NCBI GenBank assembly: GCA_026027325.1
Contig: JAMSLZ010000002.1
Coordinates: 2,294,001-2,358,000 of the forward strand
Reading direction: 5' to 3'
DNA from: Actinomucor elegans
Lineage: Eukaryota > Mucoromycota > Mucoromycetes > Mucorales > Mucoraceae
Length of the DNA stretch: 64,000 bases
Shown: one piece after another, positions 36,794 to 48,680 of the stretch
Layout of the letters: each line of letters starts with the position of its first letter
Position numbering within the stretch: position 1 is the first letter of the stretch
Notes under the pieces: model-generated
Databases searched by the model: none
Told to the model about the DNA's origin: nothing
The model's input: only the letters and a program-made list of their open reading frames with translations
Made by a program: the position numbers and the translations under genes

Positions 36794-39633
36794 TTATTGA
36801 AAGCCAATATAAGTCTTCTTTTGTTTTTTACCATCACCAAACTTGCTATCCCATTTTCTAATCTCTACTAGGCTATCCATTTCTTCACTTGAACTTGGGG
36901 GAACCATCTTGATAGCTTCTTTAAAGTGATCCATGGTTAACGTTTGGGGTATCTTTGTAGCGACCTGCTGTTGCACAGCTCTAAGGGCCGCCGTAACACA
37001 GACATTTTTCAGATCCGAACCCGAGTAATGCTCCGTCGCTTTCGCTAATTCTTCAAGTGACACTTGATGTTCTTCATCCTGCAAAAGGATCTTTAATATC
37101 TCTATACGGTCTTGTTCGTTGGGAAGGTCCACTAATAAAAAAAAATAAAGTTTCAATACTATACATGTTTGCGAATGAGGGTTTCTTACCAAGAATACGA
37201 CGTGGCATACGTCTCAAAACAGCATCATCCAAGTCGAAAGGTCTATTAGTAGCAGCCATGACAATGACGCCCTGGTTATTGCTTGATAAACCATCCCACT
37301 CAACCATAAATTGGTTAATGATTTCTCTATGTGACTTGGAAGAATAGTCTGAACCACGCTTGTTCATTAAACTATCTACTTCATCGATGAACACAACACA
37401 GGGTGAAAGCTTTCTTGCTAATGAAAAAATTGCCTAAATAGATGGATTAGCCTTGGTGATTTGTCGATATATAAAGTTTAGGTAGTACCTTGACATTCTT
37501 TTCGCCCTGACCTACATACATATCATATCTGAATAGCAAAGTTAGAGTAGTACACTTCATGTGAATAGCTAACGTACACATCACTTGCTTGAATATCCAA
37601 CATCCGACTTCCACTGTCCTTAGCTACTGCCTTTGCTAGCATAGTCTATTATATTATAAGTGATACATACAGGCATAGACTAAGGGCGATTTACCTTTCC
37701 TGTACCTGGTGGACCAAAAAGTAATACACCGGGAATAAAATTTTTCTTTAGAATACCTCTTTTAAACAGATCTGGTCGAACCAAAGGTAAAGATATCAAA
37801 GATTGCAGAGTTTCTATCGTCATTGGTGGAGCACGAACATCTTTAAAAGATCCTTGTACTTTGGCTGTTGAATATATATAAATATATGAGTTTTACTGTT
37901 CAAATCTACAAATATCTTCTTACATGGATCAACTACTCTAGATAGTAGCTTTCTTTCGTATTCATTGCAGCTTCGTTTCAAATAGTCGAGATCTAAACTA
38001 CCATCCCTATGTACCTTGGCTGCAGTTGTAGCTATATTAAGCTTTTTAGCGCTTGCGTCCTTCAGATCTGAAACTTGTCGCACAATGTCATTAGCAACTT
38101 GAAAATCTGTAATGTCCAGTCTGTTCTTGTTAAGCTCTAGAGCATGACCTATCGCCGTTGTCACTCGACGGTCTACTTCACTGGGTGACCAAATGGATTT
38201 CGAGATGTCTGAAGAGCGAATGGATAATAGATCCTGAAGTAGATCACCTTGCTTATCCGCTTTGATACCCAATACATTCTTTTGACTATACATGGCCAGC
38301 AGTTGCTTTGCGTTAATCTCAGTAATACGTCTACTTTCATCAAGTTTCATCACAGACTTCCACTGAGCAAGTTGCTCTTCGTCCTGCAGAGGAGGTAGTA
38401 CAGTGAAACGTCTCATATTCGAAATGACTGGTATATACTCGTCTTCTGACTCTGTACTTTGACAATGCGAAGCCATGATCATCAATCGATGACTCTTTTG
38501 TTTCAAGTCCTCCACAGCCACGATAAGCGATTTAAGCATAATCCGAGTAAAAGCGTCTTGCATACCTCCATAGTCTCTTAAATAAATGATCTTTCCATTG
38601 GTACCTTCTGACAAGAGTCGTTTAAACATGTGTGTGTATTTTGCTGAAACCTGGCTCAAGACTGATTTGGACACCTTGTGCATATCGCTTTCTTTCACTT
38701 GGCCAGTGTGGGTACCATTGGATCCATCATATAAATCCTCGAGATCAATTTCTACTGCTCTTGAATTGATATTGACTTTTAATTTGTCGTCTTCTAATGT
38801 ATCGTCTATATTCTCATCATCATCATCTTCTTCCAACACACTCTCATCATCTTTTTTGAACAATTCAACTGCTCCACCTGGTTTGCCTCTACCAATCAAG
38901 TCTTTATCTGTATCGTCGCCTTCTTGGTTGAAATGGTTTTGGCGAAGGGCCAACAAAGCATTGGAATCGGGATCAATCGACGACAGCAGAGGTAGTAATG
39001 TAGCAGCTACAATAATATTGAGTCAATAACCATGCTATTATCTTGTCTTTCCCCCTCTTTTTTTTTAGATTTACCGTCGCGGCTGAAGCTATGTTGAGCC
39101 AAAAACACAAAATCCTGAGGATCTAACACAAGCAAATCTGCTTTGACTTTTTGTGCCAATTGCTGTACAATATGATCCTGCAAGTAACATGCACCGGGAT
39201 TCGGCACACTAATAGCTAAATGATCTGTATGATTGAACGCTGCCATCGATCCTTTGGGTTGCAAGCCAGATCGTACACTGCATTCCAATTCCTGCCACAT
39301 GTAATTAGGAACAAACGAAGCATAGATCTCGGGTACTGGTTTTAATGTGTCATGCTGAAAGTAATTGGAAGATAAAAATGAATCTAAACCAAGATTTCAG
39401 TTAATGGCTTGATCAATCTCGATCGTATAATATATGTATATATTACCTGGTAGCATAGTCGACGAAGTTTTGGTTCGTTTTAGTTTGGTAGATCGTTGAC
39501 GGCCCTTGGTGGAGGCGGCATTGAGCAAGTTCACTGCAGGCTCAATGTGAGGTTTTGACATGCGTAGGTAAGCTGAAGTATGGATCCATTTATGTACATT
39601 GGCAGAAGGAATTCTACCTAATCGGCTCAACAT
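36794..39633 (-). CDS. Mitochondrial AAA ATPase, Msp1/ATAD1-type with long N-terminal region
   Basis: Eight exons, complement: 39633-39447, 39383-39075, 39006-37924, 37864-37695, 37645-37578, 37528-37489, 37433-37190, 37131-36794; phases close, 812 residues. The N-terminus MLSRLGRIPSANVHKWIHTS is an Arg-rich amphipathic mitochondrial presequence. About 500 residues follow without a recognised motif apart from an acidic loop (EEDDDDENIDD). The C-terminal AAA module has Walker A GVLLFGPPGTGK (about 572-583), SDVYDMYVGQGEKNVK, Walker B CVVFIDEVDS (D636/E637), NRPFDLDDAVLRRMPRRI (sensor and arginine-finger region) and SGSDLKNVCVTAALRAV. These motifs match the Msp1/ATAD1 group, which extracts mislocalised tail-anchored proteins. 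Msp1 itself is about 360 residues with an N-terminal anchor, so this is a longer relative, probably a mitochondrial paralogue found in filamentous fungi. Substrate unknown. Confidence 0.82.
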
Positions 39634-40541
39634 GGTGGATAGAAAAGTAGAAAGGTTAGCACACACACACACAAGGGTCCAACAAAGCTCTTTTGTGCGC
39701 TAAAAATGGCAAGCCCCAGCAGTTAATTGACACTCAGATAATAATGCAAAGTCATTGGAAAGTAATGCTAACTTTTGTTAATGATTATGTGTTTTGGGAT
39801 AGTTGCTATCATGTAGCATATATCAATTGACACGTCTTGTAAAAGAAAAAAACATGCCGCCGTCTAAAAGAGACATGTTCAATTCATATTATTTGGCTTG
39901 CTAGTCAAGTACAAATGGAATCATATTGGTTATGCATGAGAAGGTTACGTAGTTTTCAATACAATTGCAGCGATGATTAGACAAACTGCGCTTCGGATTA
40001 GGAAAGATCTAGGCTTTTATTGTATCTGTAAAGTACTGCAATATGCGCTATTCTCCCCCCCCCCTTTTTACACGAATTATCCGTGTCTAAATAACCATCA
40101 CTCTGAAAGCTCGACAATTTTGATTGGCTGTCAGTGGTTGAACACTTTCAATTACTTTAATGTGATTATTTGATACTAATAAATAATATAAAGCCATTAT
40201 AGGTGCAAAACTGTAGATAAAACTTGTAACAAGTTATATCTCACTTTTTATGGTCTAAGAATATAACTGTTTTTAGTATTAAAAGATTGCTTTCCGTTTA
40301 CAAATTAAAAAAAAAAACCTAAAAGTACCCTGCCTCAACATAAATATTAAAGCTAGACGTTGACGACTCGATTTTTTTTCTTAGCAACAAGTTTTTGGCC
40401 AAAGATATGAACAAGTCGGGACTTGTATGTTAGTTTGGTCGTTGGCGCACAAAAAACCCAATTCAAACTCCTTTCCTAAATCTGATTTCGAGATTAGACC
40501 CATTAAATCATGAACTGATTCCATGAACACAAAAGTCTTGC

Positions 40542-40576
<35 letters not shown>

Positions 40577-40965
40577 GAACCTAGAGTAAGGTGATTATAA
40601 ATGATCTTTACTTTTTTTTTAAAAAAAGCTTTTTTCTAATCAAAGGTCAATGAATATAACTAAAACAAGGTAAAGTGCAACCATATATCTGCTTGTAAAG
40701 TTCATTTCCGATTCTGCCCTGAAGGAAAAATAATAATAATCTAGAACCCAACGTAAGTGGAGACATATGAAATTCGATTGACACGTCTGCCGATGATTTT
40801 TCTTGATCATTTCTAACCAATCAAACGTACGAGCTGAGTTAGAGCAAATTACGTCTAGTCATGATGCTGGCAATTGCTTCGTTTTTTTTGGGAAAATATT
40901 TTTTATAACAAGTTGAGCGCGTGTTTCTTGCTTTTTTTTTCTTTATCAAAAATATACAAAGTACA
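39634..40965. other. Divergent promoter region between AAA ATPase and SAR1
   Basis: This 1.3 kb stretch separates two divergently transcribed genes. It holds an A30 run (40544-40573), a C10 run (40055-40064) and T-rich stretches just before SAR1. No gene seen. Confidence 0.6.
40544..40573. repeat. A30 homopolymer
   Basis: Thirty consecutive A, about 390 bases upstream of SAR1. Runs of 28-29 A or T occur at 21928-21955, 51924-51952, 57996-58024 and 61895-61923. Confidence 0.9.
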
Positions 40966-41772
<807 letters not shown>

Positions 41773-42603
41773 TAAAGTAAAGGAAAGATGCTTTAATACA
41801 AGATTGCTATAGTAGGCAAATACCAAGAGGGGTGTTCTGTAACACTGCTTTTAGATCTTTTTTTTTTCTTTTTTTTTTTATATTTTACTTTACTATATTA
41901 TATAAATGCCCACATATATAAATAAATAAGTTTGATGGGGAATAACAAACATGTCTAATGCAAGCATGAAACTTGTTCATGGGAAAGTGTATATACCTTG
42001 TGGACAGGCTTATTCATTTTATATACATACATTCCTATATACTAAACACTATACTAAGCATACACTTCGGTTTTACTTTAAAAAGTCTTTTTACGCTTTT
42101 GGTCGGAAATACATGACCCGTGATAAGTTACGCGTATTCTCTATCTTTTAATGGAAAGCAAAGAGTGGGGTAACGTGTAGTTTTTATATGAGAAATTACT
42201 GTTTAAAGTATAATATGCGTGATTTCTTATTGTAATTATATATATACACATATACATACATATACCAAATACATATATATATATATATATATAAAATATA
42301 TATATAAAATATACATTATATACATCCTATCTACACAACGGATTCAATAATGGCTTTTTTTTAAAAAAAAAACGGTTTTCATGTGGTGCGTGTGTACATA
42401 AAACCCCACTCATTTTCCAATTATTATAGTAACTAAATCGCCATATAAATAATTTACAGTACCATTCGATTGACGGTTCATCAACCGCAAAGGGCAATCC
42501 CGGATTTTTTATATATACTATAAATCAAGTAGTCTATAGTTTATATAATATATAAATACTAGTTCTTTCTGCATATTTTTTTCTTCTTCTTTAAACTAAT
42601 ACC
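41773..42603. other. SAR1 3' flank and C2H2 gene promoter
   Basis: The stretch contains SAR1 3' UTR (AATAAA at 41921-41926), an AT-dinucleotide tract at 42273-42292 and a TATA-like TTTTTTATATATACTATAAA about 80-100 bases before the zinc-finger ATG. The 66-codon frame at 41951-42151 is not supported. Confidence 0.55.
42273..42292. repeat. AT dinucleotide microsatellite
   Basis: About ten uninterrupted AT units inside a wider TATA/CATA-rich stretch. Confidence 0.85.
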
Positions 42604-43317
42604 ATGAAACAAGATATGGCATCTTTAATTGCAGTTCAACGACCTTATCAATGCGATTTCTGCTTCAAGTCGTTTTATAGACTGGAACATAAAGTACGCC
42701 ATGTGCGTACACACACTGGAGAGAAACCGCACGTCTGTACATTCAATCAATGCGACAAGCGATTCGCTCGTTCAGATGAGCTAAGCAGGCACATACGCAT
42801 TCACACCGCACCACCCTCTATTCTACTGACGAGACGTCGCAAGATCCGTCGTTTCAATCATACCAAATCAAGGTCAGTCGATGATGAAGAAGCCTATATG
42901 AAGCAGCAACAACACTGTAGCATCCTAAGGTTTATCCATCCTTCTGCTGCCATGGACAAACAGCAGCAGGTTAAATCAGTGCAAAAGATCCGATCTAGTC
43001 CATATAAGCAGTCGACTAATGCTAAACTAAACCATTGCCCTGTCAACGATTGTTACAAGTCGTTTTGGAGAAAAGGCCAATTGGCTCGTCATATTGAAAA
43101 GCAGCACAATGTACTCTTGACATATGACGATCTGGATGATACAGACAAACTTGCTACGCTATTGAATAACCCACCTTCACCTTCCTTGTCGCTACCTTCA
43201 AGCACAAGTAGTACTTCCTCTGATGAAGTATATCTTCCTCCTCTGGATCAAATCATTTGGGATCAACAGCCGCAAGAACGCTTACCTTCTATTAAATCCT
43301 TACTGTTCATGCTTTAA
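42604..43317 (+). CDS. C2H2 zinc-finger transcription factor, CreA/Mig1-like fingers
   Basis: A single exon of 237 codons. Finger 1 (C17, C20, H33, H37) and finger 2 (C45, C50, H63, H67) are joined by the canonical linker THTGEKPH. The recognition helices read RLEHKVRH and RSDELSRH, nearly those of the carbon catabolite repressors CreA/Mig1 that bind GC-rich SYGGRG boxes. A third finger lies apart at C145, C150, H163, H168 (C-X4-C-X12-H-X4-H), unusual for that family. The middle is basic and Gln-rich (TRRRKIRRF) and could hold a nuclear localisation signal; the tail is Ser/Pro-rich and acidic. At 237 residues it is shorter than CreA, so it is a related factor rather than an assured orthologue. 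Target sites are inferred. A poly(A)-like AATAAA lies at 43400-43405. Confidence 0.82.
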   Translation: MKQDMASLIAVQRPYQCDFCFKSFYRLEHKVRHVRTHTGEKPHVCTFNQCDKRFARSDELSRHIRIHTAPPSILLTRRRKIRRFNHTKSRSVDDEEAYMKQQQHCSILRFIHPSAAMDKQQQVKSVQKIRSSPYKQSTNAKLNHCPVNDCYKSFWRKGQLARHIEKQHNVLLTYDDLDDTDKLATLLNNPPSPSLSLPSSTSSTSSDEVYLPPLDQIIWDQQPQERLPSIKSLLFML

Positions 43318-43399
43318 CTTATTGTATACATAATAATACCATTTACTATTACCCTACTTTGACCTCTTTCTCTCTTTATACATAATATACATATAATTA

Positions 43400-43405
43400 A
43401 ATAAA
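43400..43405 (+). terminator. Putative poly(A) signal of the C2H2 gene
   Basis: AATAAA, 83 bases past the stop codon. A G10 run follows at 43443-43452. Confidence 0.4.
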
Positions 43406-43539
43406 CTGTAAATTCTACTGTATCATTAGGAGACATTTTATAGGGGGGGGGGCAGGCTTACAAGGAGATTTCATTATGAGGTATAGTTTCATTTCGAATC
43501 AATAGATAGATACTTTTTCTTCCATTTATTATCTATACT

Positions 43540-43779
43540 ATGAAAAGCACAAAAATGACAATAGAAGAAGATGATATTCCTCTGTATCAATACCTCACTA
43601 AAAGATCCAACTTACAAACAAGACCTTCTTGTATCAAGTTACTATTACCCGACGATGATATTTCAGATGACGAAGATCTTGTACCTATTGGGGTATTACA
43701 AACCTTTAATCAGCAACAAAAGAAACAGTTACAGTCTGCAGCTCAAAAGTACAAGGAAAGGGTACTCAATTACATATAA
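43540..43779 (+). CDS. Small acidic protein, unknown
   Basis: A 79-codon frame from ATG, 223 bases after the zinc-finger stop and 34 bases before the convergent RXT2-like stop. It encodes a mixed-charge, folded-looking sequence with an acidic stretch (LLPDDDISDDEDLVPIG) and a C-terminal amphipathic, Gln/Lys-rich helix (NQQQKKQLQSAAQKYKERV). Amino-acid composition is unlike that of nearby junk frames, which are rich in Phe, Tyr and Ile. The TATCTATACT upstream is not a strong start context. It could be a genuine small protein or an unspliced piece of a larger gene. Not recognised. Confidence 0.42.
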   Translation: MKSTKMTIEEDDIPLYQYLTKRSNLQTRPSCIKLLLPDDDISDDEDLVPIGVLQTFNQQQKKQLQSAAQKYKERVLNYI

Positions 43780-43812
43780 GATGCTAGTTTATTCGTTATA
43801 ATAAAAAAAAAG

Positions 43813-45051
43813 TTAATGATAAACAGAGGATGATGCTACTGCTGCTGCGGATGGAGTTACTTTGTTTCTACTATCTTCTTCTTTGGCATTGGCCTTTAGT
43901 TCTTTCCATAAAGTCTCTTTTTGCATGCTAGCTTTACATAGCTTGTTGCGTGCGCCTTGAAGACGCGATATATATTCATTGCTGTAATTGATGTTTTCCT
44001 AGGTTGAATAGTAATATCAATTAAACTAATTGTTTTGCATCCATTTTTTTTTTTTTTACCAGTAACAATTCTTTGACTCTTTTCACTACTTCTTGTGCTT
44101 CAGTATCCACATCCATATCTACATCTTCATCAGGCAAAGATTCTTCTTGTTTCTCGACTTGCTCTTCTAGTTTATGCTGTGCTTCAATCTTAGCTTCGAC
44201 TTGAGCATCGAGTTGCTTGGGATCCAAATCCTCTACAACATTATCTTGTGCAGTACCAGCAGACAAAGTGGTCGCAGCAGCTTTAGCAGCTTCTGCCTCT
44301 TGCTTATATTTCTGCCTTTGTTCTGGTGTACGATCAAATGTCAAGTCCAAATAACGTGGGTCATCTTGATGCATGATGGCTGAAAGGCGACAAAGGATCT
44401 TGTTAAAGTTTTTTTCACCTTCAATAAATTCCATGGATGTTTTGGCAAGAGAATCAATTTGTGTTGAAAGCAAGATTCTTCTTAAAGCTGGTCGGCGCAC
44501 AATATCTGTTGGCAACTCAATTGGACTCAAAATATCTTAAGTGGATTCTATTCAGTTAAAACGCTCTCGTGGCTCTTTTTTATATATATTATTAATTTAC
44601 CTTCAATATTGATTAATGTATAAGGATCTTCTTCTTCATCAGAAATGCCATCTTCTAGTCTCTTTCTTTTTCTTTTGACAATGGTTCTCTTTTTATCACC
44701 CTTTGTGAACTATGAAATAAAAACTTGGCATGAGTATAAACAGACGAAAACGCGTGCTACACTTGGTCATTTGCTTACTTCGGCTTCCTCAGCAAGCGTT
44801 TTAGGCGCGCGTAATTTGTTTCCTCCAAAATGTGAATCTGTAGCTGCCCATTTCTTCAGTAATGAAAAAAGGTTAAGGATAATAAGTATTATATAATTTT
44901 AGTAACATTCGTAATTATCAATATAAAAAAGGATATGTTTATAGCCTCGATTATGAGGCACTAGACCAACTTGATCATTGTCACTATCGTCATTGTCTTG
45001 TTGAAGCCATTTTGCGGCCGGTGGCTGTAATGGTGGTAAAGATTGTGACAT
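43813..45051 (-). CDS. RXT2: RXT2-like subunit of the Rpd3L histone deacetylase complex
   Basis: Best model, complement: 45051-44907, 44843-44779, 44709-44601, 44535-44060, 43998-43813; phases close, 326 residues. Rxt2 is a structural subunit of the large Rpd3 deacetylase complex. The DPYTLINIEDILSPIELPTD block followed by RRPALRRILLSTQIDSLA, EFIEGEKNFNKILCRLSAIM and HQDDPRYLDL fits the Rxt2 N-terminal domain as I know it. A charged helix and a short second half (EYISRLQGARNKLCKASMQK) follow. The exon 1-2 junction is uncertain: the GT-AG choice gives YIDNYE joined to STDSHFGGNKLRAP, but a GC-AG alternative (exon 1 ending 44946, exon 2 starting 44822) would give the tight motif NRGNKLRAP. The family call rests on motif memory, not a search. 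Confidence 0.68.
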
Positions 45052-45815
45052 ACTGTAAAGGAAGAAAAAAAAGAGAGACGTCCTATTTTTTCTGCAATTG
45101 AGCTGAGGATACCAACAAATCAAGCACATCATTGGAGACTATTCACTATCAGATTCTCCTGGATGCTTATTGGAGAGCGGTAATATAATAGAAATTACCA
45201 CCCCAACCCTCTCAGAATTATTCGTTGTGAAAATGAAAAAAAAAAAAAAAAAAAAAAAAATCAACGAAAGCAATGTAAGTATTTAATTCTATAGTAGTGT
45301 TTATGAACTAATCACTTGATTTGTTGGTTTTCATATAATTGTTTATAAGATTAGTTGTTGAGAATGTAAAATACAGAATATCAGAGTGAAGGAGGAGAAG
45401 GGTGATTATACATATAATTGAGTCTTATATGAAACCTTCAAAGATTTATATTGCTGTTATAATATCATTGAAATAACGATGTTATAAAACAATAGTGGAT
45501 GTCTATAATATATTTTAACAAAGTCTATTTAGAACTAACACTCACATCTAATGGTTGAAGATGCAGATTTGAATATAGCGAAAATTAAAGTGGATATAAA
45601 TGACTGATTATGTAATAAGGAATAACATACTAGTTAAATAACACAGCGCTTAAAAATCTTCTTGTGGCCGCCTATGATAGCGTTATTTGCATTTTAACGA
45701 TATGAATCCTATCTGTCATCAATATCGTTATCTAAATATTCTACAAAATATGCAATGAGAAAAGAAAATATTCATGGGAGAGGGGAGTTTTCTAACAGAG
45801 AGGTTGGATACTTTC

Positions 45816-46337
45816 TTAGTGAGATATCGAACGCAATTCCAATGATCTTTTGATCCCTCGACCAATCCAGACCAAATGTCGCATCCGGTTACTGTTATCT
45901 ACATTCTTAGAATGAGTGACTGAGTGTAAAAAAAAAAAAAGCCTGTTATATGTAATATTTAGTTGACATCGGGCAAGGGATTTGTAGATCACTAGGCCTA
46001 GCCTATATGAAATGTATATCATTTTTACAAGCGAACTGTTGATTATTATATAATGTAATATCAACTGTATTATAATATTCATCCTATAGGTGAAATGGGC
46101 TCTCGGTAGTGTACTGACGTTATAATAAAGGTCCAGTTCATTTAACTCGAGGATTGACTCAAGGCTATCATAAAAGGCGTTACTATGAGCAAGAAATTCT
46201 ATAAAGGTACTTCTTCCACTAGTGATAGCTTGATGGGGAATATTATACGATTGCGTCTCAGTAATATTTCTTCTTGAGACACTGGTCTCACTACAGCGGA
46301 TTTTGCCAGTAACATGAAGAGATTTTTGCCGCACCAC
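45816..46337 (-). pseudogene. Possible decayed Tc1-like transposase fragment
   Basis: A 173-codon minus-strand frame. Its first ~85 residues (QKSLHVTGKIRCSE, ITSGRSTFIEFLAHSNAFYD, LDLYYNVSTLPRAHF) loosely recall the region around the second catalytic Asp of Tc1/IS630-type DDE transposases, where one would expect an MDNAxIH motif; here that motif is absent, so the copy would be dead. The second half is AT-driven and overlaps a dispersed-repeat copy. The family call is tentative. Confidence 0.28.
45852..45927 (+). repeat. Dispersed GATC-rich repeat family, 1 copy
   Basis: This copy has GATCCCTCGACCAATCC, then ACCAAATGTCGCATCCGGTT, then ACATTCTTAGAATGAGTGAC. An A13 run follows directly, which may be a tail or chance. 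Confidence 0.65.
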
Positions 46338-47980
46338 GGTAGAATTTGTCAGCTACGCAATCATGCGTGTACTAGTTACATCTTCGAAGGAGACATCGTT
46401 ATCTACTCATCGCTGCGCTTCTGATGATATAAACTTTTCTAAACATTTCAAACAAAGGGTAATGGCAAAACGGTACTTGCTTATGACAAGTTTAACAAGT
46501 GGGTAACTAACACTCGTTGGATACGAACTAAAAAACAATTGTTTTGAAAACTAGCTGAGCATGTGATATTTCAAGGAGTAAATGAGCTGAAGATTTATTT
46601 AAAAAAAAATGCTCCTCTCTTCTACTGCTGAAAATACATGTCTTTTTATATTACAGTAGAGTGGTGGGTTTGCGACTTGAATATGCTTGACTGAGTTATT
46701 CATGCTGATTGTTTGTTCATATTTGCTGTTCCTTTTTACGCCTTGTTTATCTTATTTCATATTTCATGCATATGGAGATATTCGACTGATTGGCTTGATA
46801 ATCATTTGACGTTTGTGTTAATCGAGAATACTACCATAATGTCACAGCTTTAGAGTTATGACTAAATAATGTTTTTGGGCTGCATGATTACTTGTGAACT
46901 AGAACAGTCAGCCCAATCCTTATTCATCTGGTCGACTTTACTCTAGGCAAAAGTAGGTTTTTATCTCTACATATTGTCTGGTTCAAACAACAGTAGTTTG
47001 GTTATCCTTGTGTATTATCTGACTGTAGATTAAAAACTCGCTGGTCTTACTATATATTTAAAGCCGTACAACAATGAATAAAAATAAGGATAAATCTTTT
47101 TCATGTAGCAATTTGTTCGCAGCTGAGAACCAAGCTATTTGAATAATAGCTACATCATCACCGTGTGTTTATATATTCACGTAATGAATTTTCTTTTTTT
47201 TTTCCTTAGGATACCAATAGTTAACCGAATTGTGGGAAGCTACATACTTTCAACATAGGGAGTAGCTCGAAACAGTACCGTCCCCTCTGCCAAGCCAACC
47301 ATTGCCTTAATAGATTAGATTTCGCACTACCTATTGGCTACAGGATTTGGTTGATGTCGATGGTACTCGTTTCTCAACAAGCGAGTGCAATTGCAGAGAG
47401 TCTTCTTATCCTCCCCATTTTTTTTTAAAGATAAGTACCTTCATTCACTTTTTTAATAATAGCACCGTCTAACAAACTTTTGTATTGTTTCATATCAATG
47501 AATTCTTTTACTAATGAAAGGCATGACTTGACTTGTTAACTTTCTTATGAGTTTGATAATTCTGCCATTGATCTTACAGATGAATAATAAACACCCGTAT
47601 ATATTACTATACGCAATAAATATCATTTACATAATAATTGTGTTTCTTTACCCAAATTAAGCCTGGCTCGTCTATTTATTATGGAAAGATCGGCAGTTTC
47701 AGTTTTCTTGTAACAGCCCAATATTTTTTAGACTATCCTCCGAATAGATTATGTAAAACACATGGTCAAATATATTATAATTAAGAGTTCCATTCAGCCT
47801 TTATATTTTCTTGATCAAGTTATTTATAATGAGGTATACCTTAGTGGATGGGATATTGAGTATAATTGACTAGTCATTTATATTTATGATTTGGATGTAT
47901 AATGAACTATGGATAAGCATTCCTTACTCTTGAAATATACAAGTGTCGACCACTAATTGCTTTATGTTTTATGAGGAAGG

Positions 47981-48325
47981 ATTAAGGTTGAAAATATCAT
48001 CATAGTGCTTCACAAAAAAAAAGATTTATGTTTTGATAATTTTGAACCAAAGGAAATCATCGCCGATGAAGAGTAAAAAGAGTACAAAAAGAACATGATT
48101 CCCATCTTTAAATAGGTAAAAGAGGAAAAACCAGACGTTGAATGTATGTGGCAAGGCTTCAAGAAGAAAAAGAAACTTTACAAAGGCTTATATATCGCAC
48201 TTTCTAGTTATGGAACAAATACCTCTGTTCAGCATGATCGTCCTTTACAAGCCACTTCTTCATCATTATCTATTGTAACGACTATGATAAACACTTTCAC
48301 ATATAAATCAAATAAAAATAAATAA
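47981..48325 (+). pseudogene. Decayed coding frame with two in-frame stops
   Basis: One continuous plus-strand frame reads KVENIIIVLHKKKDL, DNFEPKEIIADEE, a TAA at 48074, KEYKKNMIPIFK, a TAG at 48113, then VKEEKPDVECMWQGFKKKKK and LYKGLYIALSSYGTNTS up to a stop at 48323. Both sides of each stop keep the same charged, protein-like composition and no GT-AG intron removes the stops. This looks like a pseudogene or mobile-element relic. Family unknown; the right half overlaps a minus-strand shadow frame. Confidence 0.4.
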
Positions 48326-48680
48326 TTCATTGGGGGAATCTTCTTGTAATAGTAAACGATACTCATATAAATACGCACGTGTATTATGATGCTTATGAAA
48401 AGACATACAAGAAAGTTATCAAGCCATGAAAGATTGAATGTTTGAGACATTTAGAAAGAGAGAGAGGTAGTCGACCGCCATCCTCAAAAATACAAAATAG
48501 CTCTACACTATTGAACAATCACAGCCAATGCCGCAAAGTACTATAAACTTGATGAGAGTTTACTGACTCTTATCTTTACATCTATTGTTATCCATTCGAT
48601 ATCCTAATCGATCGTACTTTGTTTATTGATTATACCTAGCAAAGAAAACCATCCTTTTATTGTAAAAAATATTATAATAG

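Larger units (their letters stand above)
45052..48680. other. 3.6 kb gene-poor gap
   Basis: The gap holds an A25 run (45236-45260), one dispersed-repeat copy (about 45852-45927), a transposase-like minus-strand frame (45816-46337) and a broken plus-strand frame (47981-48325). The remainder is AT-rich without supportable genes. Confidence 0.55.
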
